A stretch of 64,000 nucleotides of DNA from Clavibacter michiganensis. Its GTDB lineage: Bacteria > Actinomycetota > Actinomycetes > Actinomycetales > Microbacteriaceae. The first letter of the stretch is position 1. Each line of letters opens with the position of its first letter. The translations under genes and the position numbers were made by a program. The notes below the pieces were generated by a model. It was not told the origin of the DNA and ran no database searches. It worked only from the letters and a program-made list of their open reading frames with translations. This document shows positions 8,912 to 17,671 of this stretch, one piece after another. Location: contig MDHJ01000001.1 in the NCBI GenBank assembly GCA_002150995.1, positions 1,426,001 through 1,490,000 on the forward strand, given 5' to 3'.

Positions 8912-9739
8912 ATGGCGAACTTCACTGCCGCTGACGTCAAGGAGCTGCGCGACCGCCTCGGCGCCGGCATGATGGACAGCAAGAACGCGCTGGTCGAGGC
9001 CGACGGCGACATCGAGAAGGCCATCGAGATCCTGCGGCTCAAGGGCCAGAAGGGCAACGCCAAGCGCGGCGACCGCTCCACCGCCGAGGGCCTCGTCGCC
9101 GCGTCCGAGAAGGACGGCGCCGCCACCCTCATCGAGCTCGCGTGCGAGACCGACTTCGTCGCCAAGAACGACAAGTTCATCGCGCTCTCCGAGTCCGTCC
9201 TCGCCGCCGTCGTCGCGGCCGGCGCATCCACCGTCGAGGAGGCCCTCCAGGCCCCCGCCGGCGAGCAGACCGTCGACCAGCTGATCAGCGACCAGGCCGC
9301 GATCCTCGGCGAGAAGATCGCCCTGCGCCGCGTCGCCCGCCTCGACGGCGAGCACCAGGAGATCTACCTGCACCGCACGTCGAAGGACCTGCCGCCCCAG
9401 GTCGGCGTGGTCGTCGACTACACCGGCTCGGACGCCGAGACCGCGCGCAGCATCGCCCAGCACATCGCGTTCGCCAACCCGGAGTACCTCGCCCGCGAGG
9501 ACGTCCCGGCGGACAAGGTCGAGGCCGAGCGCGGCATCGTCACCGAGATCTCGCGCAACGAGGGCAAGCCCGAGGCCGCCCTGCCGAAGATCATCGAGGG
9601 TCGCCTCACCGGCTTCTTCAAGCAGGTCGCGCTCCTCGAGCAGGACTACGCGAAGGACAACAAGCAGTCGGTCAAGAAGGTCGTCGAGGCCGCGGGCCTC
9701 ACGGTCACGGGCTTCGCCCGCTTCAAGGTCGGCGCCTAG
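8912..9739 (+). CDS. tsf: Translation elongation factor Ts
   Basis: EF-Ts is the GDP/GTP exchange factor of EF-Tu. 275 residues, beginning [22 protein letters not shown], the canonical UBA-like N-terminal domain. The TDFVAKND motif near residue 80 is the EF-Tu-contacting segment. Two in-frame ATGs exist; the one at 8912 is preferred because GAAGGAG (8896-8902) lies nine bases before it and only three before the ATG at 8906. It follows rpsB after a 105-base gap with a strong hairpin, and is followed by a terminator-like structure. Confidence 0.97.
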   Translation: MANFTAADVKELRDRLGAGMMDSKNALVEADGDIEKAIEILRLKGQKGNAKRGDRSTAEGLVAASEKDGAATLIELACETDFVAKNDKFIALSESVLAAVVAAGASTVEEALQAPAGEQTVDQLISDQAAILGEKIALRRVARLDGEHQEIYLHRTSKDLPPQVGVVVDYTGSDAETARSIAQHIAFANPEYLAREDVPADKVEAERGIVTEISRNEGKPEAALPKIIEGRLTGFFKQVALLEQDYAKDNKQSVKKVVEAAGLTVTGFARFKVGA

Positions 9740-9748
9740 CACCACCAC

Positions 9749-9781
9749 GGGGAGCCCGGTCGCATGCGACCCGGGCTCCCC
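9749..9781 (+). terminator. Terminator-like hairpin after tsf
   Basis: GGGGAGCCCGGTCGC pairs with the following GCGACCCGGGCTCCCC over about 15 bp with one bulge and a two-base loop, ten bases after the tsf stop. A pyrimidine-rich stretch (CTCTCC) follows instead of a T-run. Confidence 0.65.
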
Positions 9782-9841
9782 TCTCCATGCCCGCCGGGGT
9801 GCGGCGCCGCGATCCGCCGCCGCCCCCGCCGGGCGTCGCAC

Positions 9842-9847
9842 TAGATT
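9842..9847 (+). promoter_or_regulatory. -10 element of pyrH
   Basis: TAGATT lies 49 bases before the pyrH ATG, just after the tsf terminator, and would give a leader of about 43 bases. Confidence 0.4.
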
Positions 9848-9896
9848 GGACCGGGGCCGGATCCGGCGACCGGAACGCAAGGACGGGAACAGCACC

Positions 9897-10613
9897 ATGA
9901 CCGATGACACCACCACCCGCCGCGTCCTCCTCAAGCTCTCCGGGGAGTCCTTCGGCGGCGGCCAGATGGGCGTCGACCCGGACGTCGTGAGCTCGCTGGC
10001 CCGCGAGATCGCCGAGGCCGCGAAGACCGTCGAGGTCGCCATCGTGGTCGGCGGCGGCAACTTCTTCCGCGGTGCCCAGCTCTCGCAGCGCGGCATGGAC
10101 CGCGGCCGCGCCGACTACATGGGCATGCTGGGCACCGTCATGAACGCCCTCGCCCTGCAGGACTTCCTGGAGCAGGCGGGTGCCGCCACCCGCGTGCAGT
10201 CGGCCATCTCCATGACCCAGGTCGCCGAGCCGTACATCCCGCGTCGCGCCGTGCGCCACCTCGAGAAGGGCCGCATCGTCATCTTCGGCGCGGGCGCCGG
10301 GCTGCCCTACTTCTCGACCGACACCGTGGCCGCCCAGCGGGCGCTGGAGATCTCGGCCACGGAGGTCCTGGTCGCGAAGAACGGCGTCGACGGCGTCTAC
10401 ACGGGCGACCCGCGCACGGACTCCTCCGCGACCCTCCTCGAGACCGTCACCTACCAGGACGCGCTGCAGCGCGGCCTCAAGGTCGTCGACTCCACCGCCT
10501 TCAGCCTGTGCATGGACAACGACATGAAGATGGTCGTCTTCGGCATGGAGCCGGGCGGCAACGTGACCCGCGCGATCCGGGGCGAGCGCATCGGCACCAT
10601 CGTCTCCAACTGA
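9897..10613 (+). CDS. pyrH: UMP kinase
   Basis: Phosphorylates UMP to UDP with ATP, a step of pyrimidine nucleotide synthesis in the cytoplasm. 238 residues, the usual length of the bacterial hexameric enzyme of the amino-acid kinase fold. Visible motifs are [12 protein letters not shown] at the N terminus, [10 protein letters not shown] (phosphate-binding loop), [15 protein letters not shown], the [17 protein letters not shown] segment and [12 protein letters not shown] 9897 has a weak GGGA-type ribosome binding site. The order tsf-pyrH-frr-cdsA is conserved across bacteria. Confidence 0.97.
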   Translation: MTDDTTTRRVLLKLSGESFGGGQMGVDPDVVSSLAREIAEAAKTVEVAIVVGGGNFFRGAQLSQRGMDRGRADYMGMLGTVMNALALQDFLEQAGAATRVQSAISMTQVAEPYIPRRAVRHLEKGRIVIFGAGAGLPYFSTDTVAAQRALEISATEVLVAKNGVDGVYTGDPRTDSSATLLETVTYQDALQRGLKVVDSTAFSLCMDNDMKMVVFGMEPGGNVTRAIRGERIGTIVSN

Positions 10614-10622
10614 CGAGAGCCG

Positions 10623-10659
10623 CCGCCCGGCGCGATGCCCCGTGGGCCGTGCCGGGCGG
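10623..10659 (+). terminator. Weak hairpin between pyrH and frr
   Basis: CCGCCCGGC (10623-10631) and GCCGGGCGG (10651-10659) form a 9-bp stem with a 19-base loop shortly after the pyrH stop. There is no T-run, so termination is uncertain. Confidence 0.35.
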
Positions 10660-10679
10660 TCGTGCCGCCCCGACCGCGT

Positions 10680-10685
10680 TAAGAT
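10680..10685 (+). promoter_or_regulatory. -10 element of frr
   Basis: TAAGAT 43 bases before the frr start, directly after the weak hairpin, suggests frr and cdsA can be transcribed independently of pyrH. Confidence 0.45.
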
Positions 10686-10727
10686 CGATCGGACGCCCAC
10701 CGCGTCCGCGCTACCGAAGGAGATCCC

Positions 10728-11285
10728 GTGACCGTCGCCGAAGTACTCGCAGATGCCCGAGACCGGATGGGCAAGGCCGTCGAGTCGGTGAAGGAGGACT
10801 TCGGCACCGTGCGCACGGGCCGTGCCAACCCCGCCCTGTTCCAGAAGGTCATGGTCGAGTACTACGGCAGCCCCACGCCCCTCGGTCAGCTCGCCAGCAT
10901 GAACAACCCCGAGGCCCGCACGCTCATCGTCACGCCCTACGACAAGACGGCCCTCAAGGAGATCGAGAAGGCCCTCGTCAACGTCCCCAACCTCAGCGCC
11001 ACGGTCGGCAACGACGGCGAGATGGTGCGCCTGACGCTCCCCGAGCTCACCGAGGACCGCCGCAAGGAGTTCGTGAAGATCGTCCGCGGCAAGGCCGAGG
11101 AGGGGCGGGTGAGCGTCCGCAACGTCCGCCGCCGCTCGAAGGACGAGCTCGACGCGCTCAAGGGCGAGGTCGGCGACGACGAGGTCGCCCGCGGGGAGAA
11201 GGAGCTCGAGGCCCTCACCAAGACGCACACGGACCAGGTCGACGACGCGCTGAAGCGCAAAGAGACCGAACTCCTCGAGGTCTAG
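10728..11285 (+). CDS. frr: Ribosome recycling factor
   Basis: RRF, with EF-G, splits the post-termination ribosome. 185 residues, the family norm. The sequence runs [19 protein letters not shown] at the N terminus, then [20 protein letters not shown] and [15 protein letters not shown], and the helical C-terminal arm with [18 protein letters not shown]. The GTG start at 10728 has an AAGGAG ribosome binding site six bases away. The stop codon is directly followed by the cdsA start codon with no intervening base, so the two are probably coupled. Confidence 0.97.
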   Translation: MTVAEVLADARDRMGKAVESVKEDFGTVRTGRANPALFQKVMVEYYGSPTPLGQLASMNNPEARTLIVTPYDKTALKEIEKALVNVPNLSATVGNDGEMVRLTLPELTEDRRKEFVKIVRGKAEEGRVSVRNVRRRSKDELDALKGEVGDDEVARGEKELEALTKTHTDQVDDALKRKETELLEV

Positions 11286-12325
11286 GTGGTCAGCCCCGAG
11301 GATCCCGCCGAGCGGGCGCCCGTGGTCCCGCCCGCATCGGGGCCCGACGGGGCGCCGCGGATCCGCCGTCATCGCGGCCGCGTGACGCGCGCCGACTTCG
11401 AGGCCCAGGTCCAGGCGACGCGCGCCGACCTCACCGCGCAGGTCCGAGCCACGCGCGCCTCCCTCGAGGCGACCAACGACCGCATCAACGCGCGCACCGG
11501 CCGCAACCTCCTCTTCGCGGTCGCCGTCGGGCTCCTGCTCGGCGGCGTGGTGCTCGTGAGCCTCGTGGTGGAGAAGCAGCTCTTCCTGCTCATCGCGATC
11601 GCCCTCATGGCGTTCACGGCCTACGAGCTCGCCACGGCGCTCCGACAGGCCGGGCGCCGTGTCCCGCGCGTGGGGTCGGTCATCGCTGTCGTCGCGCTGC
11701 TCCCGATCACGTACTACGGGCGTCCGGACGGCCAGTGGCTCGGGCTCCTCGGCGCGATGGCCTTCCTCGCCCTGTGGCGCATCGTCGAGCAGGTGCTGCC
11801 CGCGCGGCGCACGTCGACGCGGGCGGTGCTCGGCGACATCGGATCGAGCACCTTCCTCCTCGCCTACGTGGGGCTCCTCGGCTCCTTCGCCGTGCTGCTC
11901 ACCGCCGAGGACGGCGGGGAGTGGTGGACGCTCGCCTTCCTGATCCTCGTCGTCTGCTGCGACACCGGCGCCTACATCGCGGGGCTCAACTTCGGCAAGC
12001 ACCCCATGGCGCCGACCATCAGCCCCAAGAAGACGTGGGAGGGCTTCGCCGGCGCCGCGGCGGCCGCGGTGCTCGCGGGCATCCTGCTCTCGCTGTTCAT
12101 GATCCAGCAGGCGTGGTGGTTCGGGATCGTGCTCGGCCTCGTCATCCTGGTCACCGCGACGCTGGGCGACCTGGCCGAGTCGCTGATCAAGCGCGATCTC
12201 GGTGTGAAGGACATCAGCTCCTGGCTCCCGGGCCACGGGGGTTCCTCGACCGCCTCGACTCCGTGCTGCCGTCGGCCGCCGTGGCCTATGCGCTGTACCT
12301 CATCGTCACGGGCGGTGCCTCGTAG
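11286..12325 (+). CDS. cdsA: Phosphatidate cytidylyltransferase (frameshifted near 3' end)
   Basis: Makes CDP-diacylglycerol from phosphatidate and CTP, the entry to membrane phospholipids. About 346 residues. A hydrophilic, helical N-terminal extension (residues ~30-70, with the repeated pattern QVQATRADLTAQVRATRASL) precedes about eight membrane segments. The family signature region contains GKHPMAPTISPKKTWEGF and LGDLAESLIKRDLGVKD. The frame breaks at the G-run 12237-12241: one more G restores the family ending SSWLPGHGGFLDRLDSVLPSAAVAYALY. Because cdsA is essential, the break is almost certainly a sequence error. GTG 11286 abuts the frr stop. Confidence 0.92.
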
Positions 12326-12328
12326 GAT
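12323..12328 (+). promoter_or_regulatory. -10 element, leaderless promoter overlapping the cdsA stop
   Basis: TAGGAT begins with the cdsA stop codon TAG and is followed by seven bases and the ATG at 12336. This is the promoter pattern used throughout the window and decides the start of the next gene. Confidence 0.5.
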
Positions 12329-12335
12329 GTCCCGG

Positions 12336-12881
12336 ATGACCACCACCTTCCCGAGCGCCGGGCGCCGCCAGCGCGGCTACGAACCGGCCCAGGTCGATGC
12401 GTTCCTGCGCGATGCGCGCCGCGCGTACGACGACGAGGCCGACCGGTCGCTGACCTCCGAGACGATCCGCCGGGTGTCCTTCGACATGCGGCGCGGCGGC
12501 TACGCCGCGGCTGCGGTGGACCGGGTGCTCGAGCGCCTGGAGGACGCCTTCGCCGTCCGCGAGCGCGACCGCACCGTCGCCCGGGTCGGCGCCGACGCGT
12601 GGAACGCCGAGGCCCGCCGGGCCGCCCAGGAGATCCTCGACCGGGTGAGCAGGCCGTCGGGGGAGCGGTTCGACCGCGCAGGGCTCCTGACGACGGGGTA
12701 CGACCGGCGCGAGGTGGACCGGTTCGCGGACCGCATCGCCAAGTACTTCCGCGGCACGAAGCCCATGAGCGTCGACGACGTGCGCACGGTCGCGTTCCAC
12801 CCCCGCCGGGGCGGCTACCGGGAGGCCCAGGTCGACCTGCTCCTCGACGCGGTCATCGACGTGATGAACGCCGTCCGCTGA
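12336..12881 (+). CDS. DivIVA-domain-like protein with two tandem modules
   Basis: 181 residues made of two related modules. Module 1 (~residues 1-70) has RGYEPAQVDAFLRDARRAY, then TIRRVSFDMRRGGYAAAAVDRVLERLE. Module 2 (~95-180) has TGYDRREVDRFADRIAKYF, then DVRTVAFHPRRGGYREAQVDLLLDAV. Both carry the G-Y-x3-x-VD-F pattern of the DivIVA/Wag31 N-terminal domain, which recognises negatively curved membrane at poles and septa. There is no long coiled coil, so this is not Wag31 itself. The start at 12336 is preferred over 12327 because of the TAGGAT leaderless promoter. Its precise role is unknown. Confidence 0.75.
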   Translation: MTTTFPSAGRRQRGYEPAQVDAFLRDARRAYDDEADRSLTSETIRRVSFDMRRGGYAAAAVDRVLERLEDAFAVRERDRTVARVGADAWNAEARRAAQEILDRVSRPSGERFDRAGLLTTGYDRREVDRFADRIAKYFRGTKPMSVDDVRTVAFHPRRGGYREAQVDLLLDAVIDVMNAVR

Positions 12882-12970
12882 GCGCACCTGCGGTCCCTCC
12901 CCGGTGGGGTCCCCGCCTGGGTGCACGCCCCGGATCCGCTCCTGGAGTCGCCATCTCGGTAACGGTTCGG

Positions 12971-12976
12971 TAAAGT
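12971..12976 (+). promoter_or_regulatory. -10 element of the transglycosylase-like gene
   Basis: TAAAGT lies eleven bases before the ATG at 12988, giving a leader of about four bases. Confidence 0.35.
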
Positions 12977-12987
12977 CGATGCCAGAC

Positions 12988-13701
12988 ATGGGTAGACACG
13001 CGCACGATCTCGCTCCTCGCCAGCCGCTCACCGCCGCACCGAGGTCCGTCCCGCGACGGCGGTCGGCGTTCTCGCGCGCGGTCGCCCCCACCATCGCCTT
13101 CGGTGCCGCAGCCGCGTTCATGCTCGTCAACGTGGTCGACCCGACGTCCGGCGCGGTCGCGAACCCGCAGTACCAGGAGTACCAGACCACCGTCGCGCAG
13201 CTGGCCCGGGCGGACGCCCAGAGCCTCACGGTCGCGGACGCCGAGACGGCCGTGGACATCGAGCCGGGCTTCGAGGGCGTGGCGCCGCCGCCGCCGCCCC
13301 CGCCGCCGCCCGTGGAGACGCCCTCGCCGTCCACCGGATCCGGCTCGGCCGCGAAGTCCCCGGGCACGGGTTCGGGCGGCGGCGCCATCGCCATACCGGA
13401 CCCCGGGAGCGCGAAGGGCATCGCCCGCAGCATCCTCGCCGCGCGGGGCATGGGCGACGACCAGTACGCCTGCCTCGACTACCTGTGGACCAAGGAGTCC
13501 GGGTGGCGGGTCAACGCCTACAACCCGAGCGGCGCCTACGGCATCCCGCAGGCCCTGCCCGGCAGCAAGATGGCGTCGGCAGGTGCGGACTGGCAGACGA
13601 ACCCCGCCACGCAGATCACCTGGGGCCTCGGCTACATCGACTCGCGCTACGGCTCCCCGTGCGGTGCGAAGGCGCACAGCGTCCTGAAGAACTGGTACTG
13701 A
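12988..13701 (+). CDS. Exported lytic-transglycosylase-like protein
   Basis: About 237 residues. A basic N terminus and one hydrophobic segment (AVAPTIAFGAAAAFMLVNVV, ~residues 30-50) act as signal or anchor. A proline run of nine residues and a Ser/Gly-rich linker (~105-145) lead to a compact C-terminal domain with YLWTKESGWRVNAYNPSGAYG, then GADWQTNPATQITWGLGYI. This matches the lysozyme-like/aggregation-promoting-factor C-terminal fold; the Glu in TKESGW is the likely catalytic residue. It probably remodels peptidoglycan outside the membrane. Starts at 12979 or further upstream are also open; 12988 is chosen as the last ATG before the hydrophobic segment. Confidence 0.75.
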   Translation: MGRHAHDLAPRQPLTAAPRSVPRRRSAFSRAVAPTIAFGAAAAFMLVNVVDPTSGAVANPQYQEYQTTVAQLARADAQSLTVADAETAVDIEPGFEGVAPPPPPPPPPVETPSPSTGSGSAAKSPGTGSGGGAIAIPDPGSAKGIARSILAARGMGDDQYACLDYLWTKESGWRVNAYNPSGAYGIPQALPGSKMASAGADWQTNPATQITWGLGYIDSRYGSPCGAKAHSVLKNWY

Positions 13702-13756
13702 CCGGGAGCCTGTCCGTCCCCTCCCGCGCGTGACGCCGGGGGATCCTGTGCCGGGC

Positions 13757-13762
13757 TAGCCT
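13757..13762 (+). promoter_or_regulatory. -10 element, leaderless antiporter promoter
   Basis: TAGCCT followed by six bases and the ATG at 13769. Confidence 0.5.
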
Positions 13763-13768
13763 CGGTGC

Positions 13769-15498
13769 ATGGACTACGCGGCTCTCGGCGTCGCCGGGAT
13801 CGCGATCCTGGTCGCCGTCACGCTCCTGGCACGGCGGATCCGGGTGGCGACACCGCTCGTGCTGGTGCTCGTCGGCGTCGGCATCTCGTACCTGCCCGGC
13901 GTGCCGCCCGTGGAGGTGCCGCCCGAGCTGATCCTCGCCGGCGTGCTGCCGCCCCTGCTCTACGGGGCCGCCGTCACCGTCCCGCTCGTCGACCTGCGTC
14001 GCAACCTCCGCACCATCGTCAGCCTGTCGGTCGTCCTGGTCCTCGTCTCGGCCTTCGGGATCGGCCTCCTCCTGTACGCGCTCTTCCCCGACCTGTCCTT
14101 CGCGGGCGCCCTCGCGCTCGGCGCCGTCGTGAGCCCGCCCGACGCCGTCGCGGCCACGAGCATCGCCCGGCGCCTGGGGCTCCCGCCGCGCCTCGTCACG
14201 GTGCTGGAGGGGGAGGGGCTGGTCAACGACGCGACCGCGCTCGTGCTCCTGCGCACGTCCATCGCCGCCGTCGGCGCGTCCGTGGACCTGTGGGCGGCGG
14301 CCGGCGGCTTCCTCCTCTCCGCCGCCGGCGCGCTGGCGATCGGGCTCGCGGTCGGCGTGGTGACCACCGAGGTGCGGCGGCGGCTCGACGATCCCGTGCT
14401 CGACACGGCCATCTCGTTCGCGGTGCCCTTCGTCGCGTTCATCCCCGCCGAGGAGGTGGGCGCCTCGGGCGTGCTCGCCGTGGTGGCGGCCGGCATCTGG
14501 TCGGGGCACCGGAGCGCGTCGACGCTCTCGGCGTCGTCGCGCATCAACGAGCGGCTCAACTGGCGGACCGTCCTGTTCCTCCTCGAGAACGGCGTGTTCC
14601 TGCTCATGGGGCTCGAGCTCCGGGACATCGTCGACGAGGTGCACGAGGCGGACCTCGGAGTCGGCACGGCCGTGGCGTACGGGATCCTCACCCTCGTCGT
14701 CCTGACCCTCCTGCGCTTCGGCTTCCTGGTGCCGCTCCTGCTCGGGCTCCGGCGCCACGAGGCGCACGTTGCGGCGCGCACGCGGCGGGTCCGGCGCGGC
14801 CTCGAGCGGCTGCGGAGCGCGCGCGGCGACGAGCGGCCCTCCCGACGGGAGCGGGCCGCCGCTCGGATCCTCCGCCGCCGGGGCGCGGACCTGCGCGCCC
14901 TCCGATCGCAGGGGCTCGGCTGGCGCGGCGGGCTGGTGCTCGCTGGGCGGGGATGCGCGGCGTGGTGACGCTCGCGGCGGCGCAGTCGCTGCCGTCGGAG
15001 ACGCCGTACCGGGCACAGCTCGTGCTCATCGCCTTCACGGTCGCCATCGGCAGCCTCCTCGTCAACGGAGGGACGTTGCCCACCGTCATCCGCCTGAGCG
15101 GGATCCGCGGGAGCGACGCGGTGGAGGACCAGCGGCACCTCGCCGAGCTCGTCGCGGAGCTGACCCATGCGGGCATGCGCGCCGTGGACGAGGGGGTGCG
15201 GGCGCTCCCGGAGGGGACCGTGGTGGACGACGAGACCGTCGAGCGGGTGCGCCGGGACACCGCGATGAAGGCCGAGCGGGTCGCGGAGCGGGCCGACGAC
15301 ATGGCGGCCGACCTCGACGCGTCACTGACGCCGCGCGCCGCCTACCTCCTCCTCCGGCGGAAGGCCCTCGACGCCGAGCGCGAGGCCCTCCGGGAGGCCC
15401 GCGGGGCGGGGGAGCACCCCTCGCGCGTGCTCGCCCGGGCGCAGCGGATCCTCGACCAGGAGGAGGCGCGCCTCGGCCGGCGGGGCGACGCCGGCTGA
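13769..15498 (+). CDS. CPA1-type Na+/H+ antiporter (frameshifted)
   Basis: About 576 residues once repaired. Roughly ten or more hydrophobic segments cover residues 1-430. CPA1 signatures are visible: ALGAVVSPPDAVAATSIARRL and GEGLVNDATALVLLRTS, whose Asp residues belong to the ion-binding site of NhaP/NHE-type exchangers, and MRGVVTLAAAQSLP. The frame breaks at 14943: restoring one base (GC to GCG or GCC) before TGG gives ...VLAWAGMRGVVTLAA. A cytoplasmic helical tail of ~150 residues follows. It exports Na+ (or K+) in exchange for protons. The break is read as a sequence error. Confidence 0.87.
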
Positions 15499-15520
15499 CG
15501 GGAGGCCCGCCGGGTCGGCC

Positions 15521-15526
15521 TAGGAT
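15521..15526 (+). promoter_or_regulatory. -10 element, leaderless promoter
   Basis: TAGGAT followed by six bases and the ATG at 15533. Confidence 0.5.
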
Positions 15527-15532
15527 CGGATC

Positions 15533-15829
15533 ATGCCGCGCAGCAATCGACCCCGGGGGAGACGGCTGCGCGAGGACGAGGAGGAGGACGTCCTGGCGCG
15601 TCTCCTGAGCGGCTCGCAGCACACCGAGACCCGTCGCGGACGCGTCTGGAACGTGCAGCCCGTCTCGGCCGCCCGGGCCGTCAAGGTCTACCGCTGCCCC
15701 GGCTGCACGCTCGACATCGAGCCCGGCCACGCGCACGTCGTCGCCTGGCGCGCCGACGGGATGATGGGCGAGCAGAGCGACCTCGCCGCCCGCCGCCACT
15801 GGCACACCCACTGCTGGAAGGTCTCATGA
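15533..15829 (+). CDS. Small putative zinc-binding protein, actinobacterial
   Basis: 98 residues. A basic, then acidic N terminus (RGRRLREDEEEDVLARLL) is followed by a possible metal-binding module: CPGC near residue 60, GHAHVV, then HWHTHCW at the C terminus. Relatives in other actinobacteria are usually left as hypothetical or given a vague ATP/GTP-binding label; I see no nucleotide-binding loop. The TGA stop overlaps the ATG of the next gene (ATGA), so the two are probably co-translated. The Cys/His ligand set is my inference. Confidence 0.7.
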   Translation: MPRSNRPRGRRLREDEEEDVLARLLSGSQHTETRRGRVWNVQPVSAARAVKVYRCPGCTLDIEPGHAHVVAWRADGMMGEQSDLAARRHWHTHCWKVS

Positions 15830-16559
15830 CGGACACCGCCCCCGCCCCATCACGAGCTCCACCGAGCTCCCCGCCCGCCGCGAGGACGTCGAGCTGCGGA
15901 CGGCCGACGGCCTCACGCTCGTCGGCGAGCTCGCGCTGCCGGCGGACCGGGATCCCGTCGCCACGCTCGTGACCCTGCACCCGCTGCCGACGGCCGGCGG
16001 CTTCATGGACTCCCACGTGCTGCGGAAGGCCGCGCTCCGGCTCCCCGCGATGGCGGACCTCGCGGTGCTCCGCTTCAACACCCGCGGCACCACGTCGGCG
16101 CGCGGCACGAGCGACGGCGCCTTCGACGGCGGGGAGGCCGAGCGCCACGACCTGGCGGCCGCGATGGACCTCGTCGCCGAGCGCGGGCTGCCCGCCCCCT
16201 GGATCGTCGGCTGGTCCTTCGGCACCGAGGTCGCGCTCCGGCACGGTCGGCAGCACCCCGTGGAGGGCGCGATCCTGCTGTCCCCGCCGCTGCACCGGGC
16301 GACGGCCGACGAGGTGGCCGCCTGGCACGGCGATCCGCGCCGCCTCGTGATCCTGGTGCCCGAGCACGACGACTTCCTGCAGCCCGCCGAGGCCCGCGAG
16401 CGGTTCGCGTCGGTGCCCGAGGCGGAGCTCATCGCCGTGGACGGCGCGAAGCACCTGTGGGTGGGGGAGACCCAGGTGTCGCGCGTCCTCACCGAGATCG
16501 TCCGGACCGTCCACCCGCAGGCGCTGCCGCTCCCGACGGAGTGGCCGCCCGCGGGCTGA
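15826..16559 (+). CDS. Alpha/beta hydrolase (frameshifted at N terminus)
   Basis: About 244 residues with an alpha/beta hydrolase fold. Nucleophile elbow GWSFGTE near residue 130, acid residue region PEHDDFLQP and the catalytic His in GAKHLWVGE. The ATG at 15826 overlaps the stop of the preceding small gene. Reading from it hits an early stop, but one extra C in the run 15845-15848 joins it to the long frame with a continuous text (ITSSTELPARREDVELRTAD). It resembles the small dienelactone-hydrolase-like proteins that act on esters of unknown identity. Substrate unknown. Confidence 0.78.
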
Positions 16560-16586
16560 TGCCGCGGGCCGCGCGAGGCGGGGCGG

Positions 16587-17645
16587 TCAGCGCTCGTTCT
16601 GCAGCGGGATGGCGACCTGCCGGATGATGAGCAGCACCGCCGCGGCCACCGGCACGGCGATGAGCGCTCCCAGGACCCCGAGCAGGGTGCCGCCCGTCAG
16701 CGCCGCGATGACGACGATGACGCCCGGCACCTTGACCGCCCGGTTCATGATGTTCGGGCTCAGCACGTACGCCTCGACCTGCATGTAGACGAGGTAGTAG
16801 ACCGCCACGGCGATCCAGGTGTTCATCGACTCGGGCAGGAGCACGATCTGCCCGACCACGATCAGCGCCGAGCCCGTGATGGTGCCGACGAGCGGCAGCA
16901 GCGAGAACAGGAACGCGATGAACGCCCACACGGCGGGGAGCGCCGCGCCCACGATGCTCAGGTAGATGAAGCTGAGCACGCCGTTGCAGAGCGCGAGCCC
17001 CACCTGGCCGGTGACGTAGCGGCCGACGGACTGCGTGATCTGCTCGGCGATGTCGGCGAAGCGCGCGCGCCGTGTAGCCGGCACGAGCTTGTAGAGGCCG
17101 CTCTTGAAGGAGTTGAGCGAGGCCGTGAAGTACATGGTGAGGATCACGATGATCACCATGCCGAACAGGAAGTTGCCGATCGTGAAGGCGACGTTGAGGA
17201 CGTTGCCCGTGATCGTCGCGACGTTGGCCGCGTTGGTGAGGTACTGGATGAGCTGGTCGGCGCCGCTCTGCACGTCGAAGACCTCGCGCGGCACGAACGA
17301 CTGCAGGTTCTCGATGAACTGGTCGCCGCTCACGCTCTGCGCGTACTCGACGATCTGCGTCACGAGCAGGCTCGCCTGGTTGACGACGACCGGGATGACC
17401 GCGAGCAGGATGCCCGCGAGGGATCCGAGCAGGACCAGGAAGATGACGAGGATGGCGAGCGGACGCGGCACGCCCTTGCGCTCGAGGAAGGTGACGAGCG
17501 GGTCGATGCCGAGCGCCAGGAAGATCGCCGTGCCCACGTAGGTGAGGACGGTCCCGAGGGAGACCAGCGCGCCGCCGATGACGAGCGCGGTGAGGACGCC
17601 GAGACCCGCGAGCAGGCCGAGACGGTAGGGGTTCTGGATCTTCAC
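16587..17645 (-). CDS. AI-2E family transporter
   Basis: 352 residues with about eight membrane segments and the typical AI-2E (formerly UPF0118) text, for example FLALGIDPLVTFLERKGVPR near residue 45 and LPLVGTITGSALIVVGQI near residue 235. Characterised members export autoinducer-2 or act as Na+/H+ antiporters, so the substrate here is open. The GTG start at 17645 follows the coiled-coil gene by 26 bases, which implies one transcript. The pairing with a polar scaffold-type protein may mean a role at the cell pole, but that is inference. Confidence 0.88.
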   Translation of the reverse strand: MKIQNPYRLGLLAGLGVLTALVIGGALVSLGTVLTYVGTAIFLALGIDPLVTFLERKGVPRPLAILVIFLVLLGSLAGILLAVIPVVVNQASLLVTQIVEYAQSVSGDQFIENLQSFVPREVFDVQSGADQLIQYLTNAANVATITGNVLNVAFTIGNFLFGMVIIVILTMYFTASLNSFKSGLYKLVPATRRARFADIAEQITQSVGRYVTGQVGLALCNGVLSFIYLSIVGAALPAVWAFIAFLFSLLPLVGTITGSALIVVGQIVLLPESMNTWIAVAVYYLVYMQVEAYVLSPNIMNRAVKVPGVIVVIAALTGGTLLGVLGALIAVPVAAAVLLIIRQVAIPLQNER

Positions 17646-17671
17646 GTGGGCTCTTCCGAGTCGGCGGGCGC

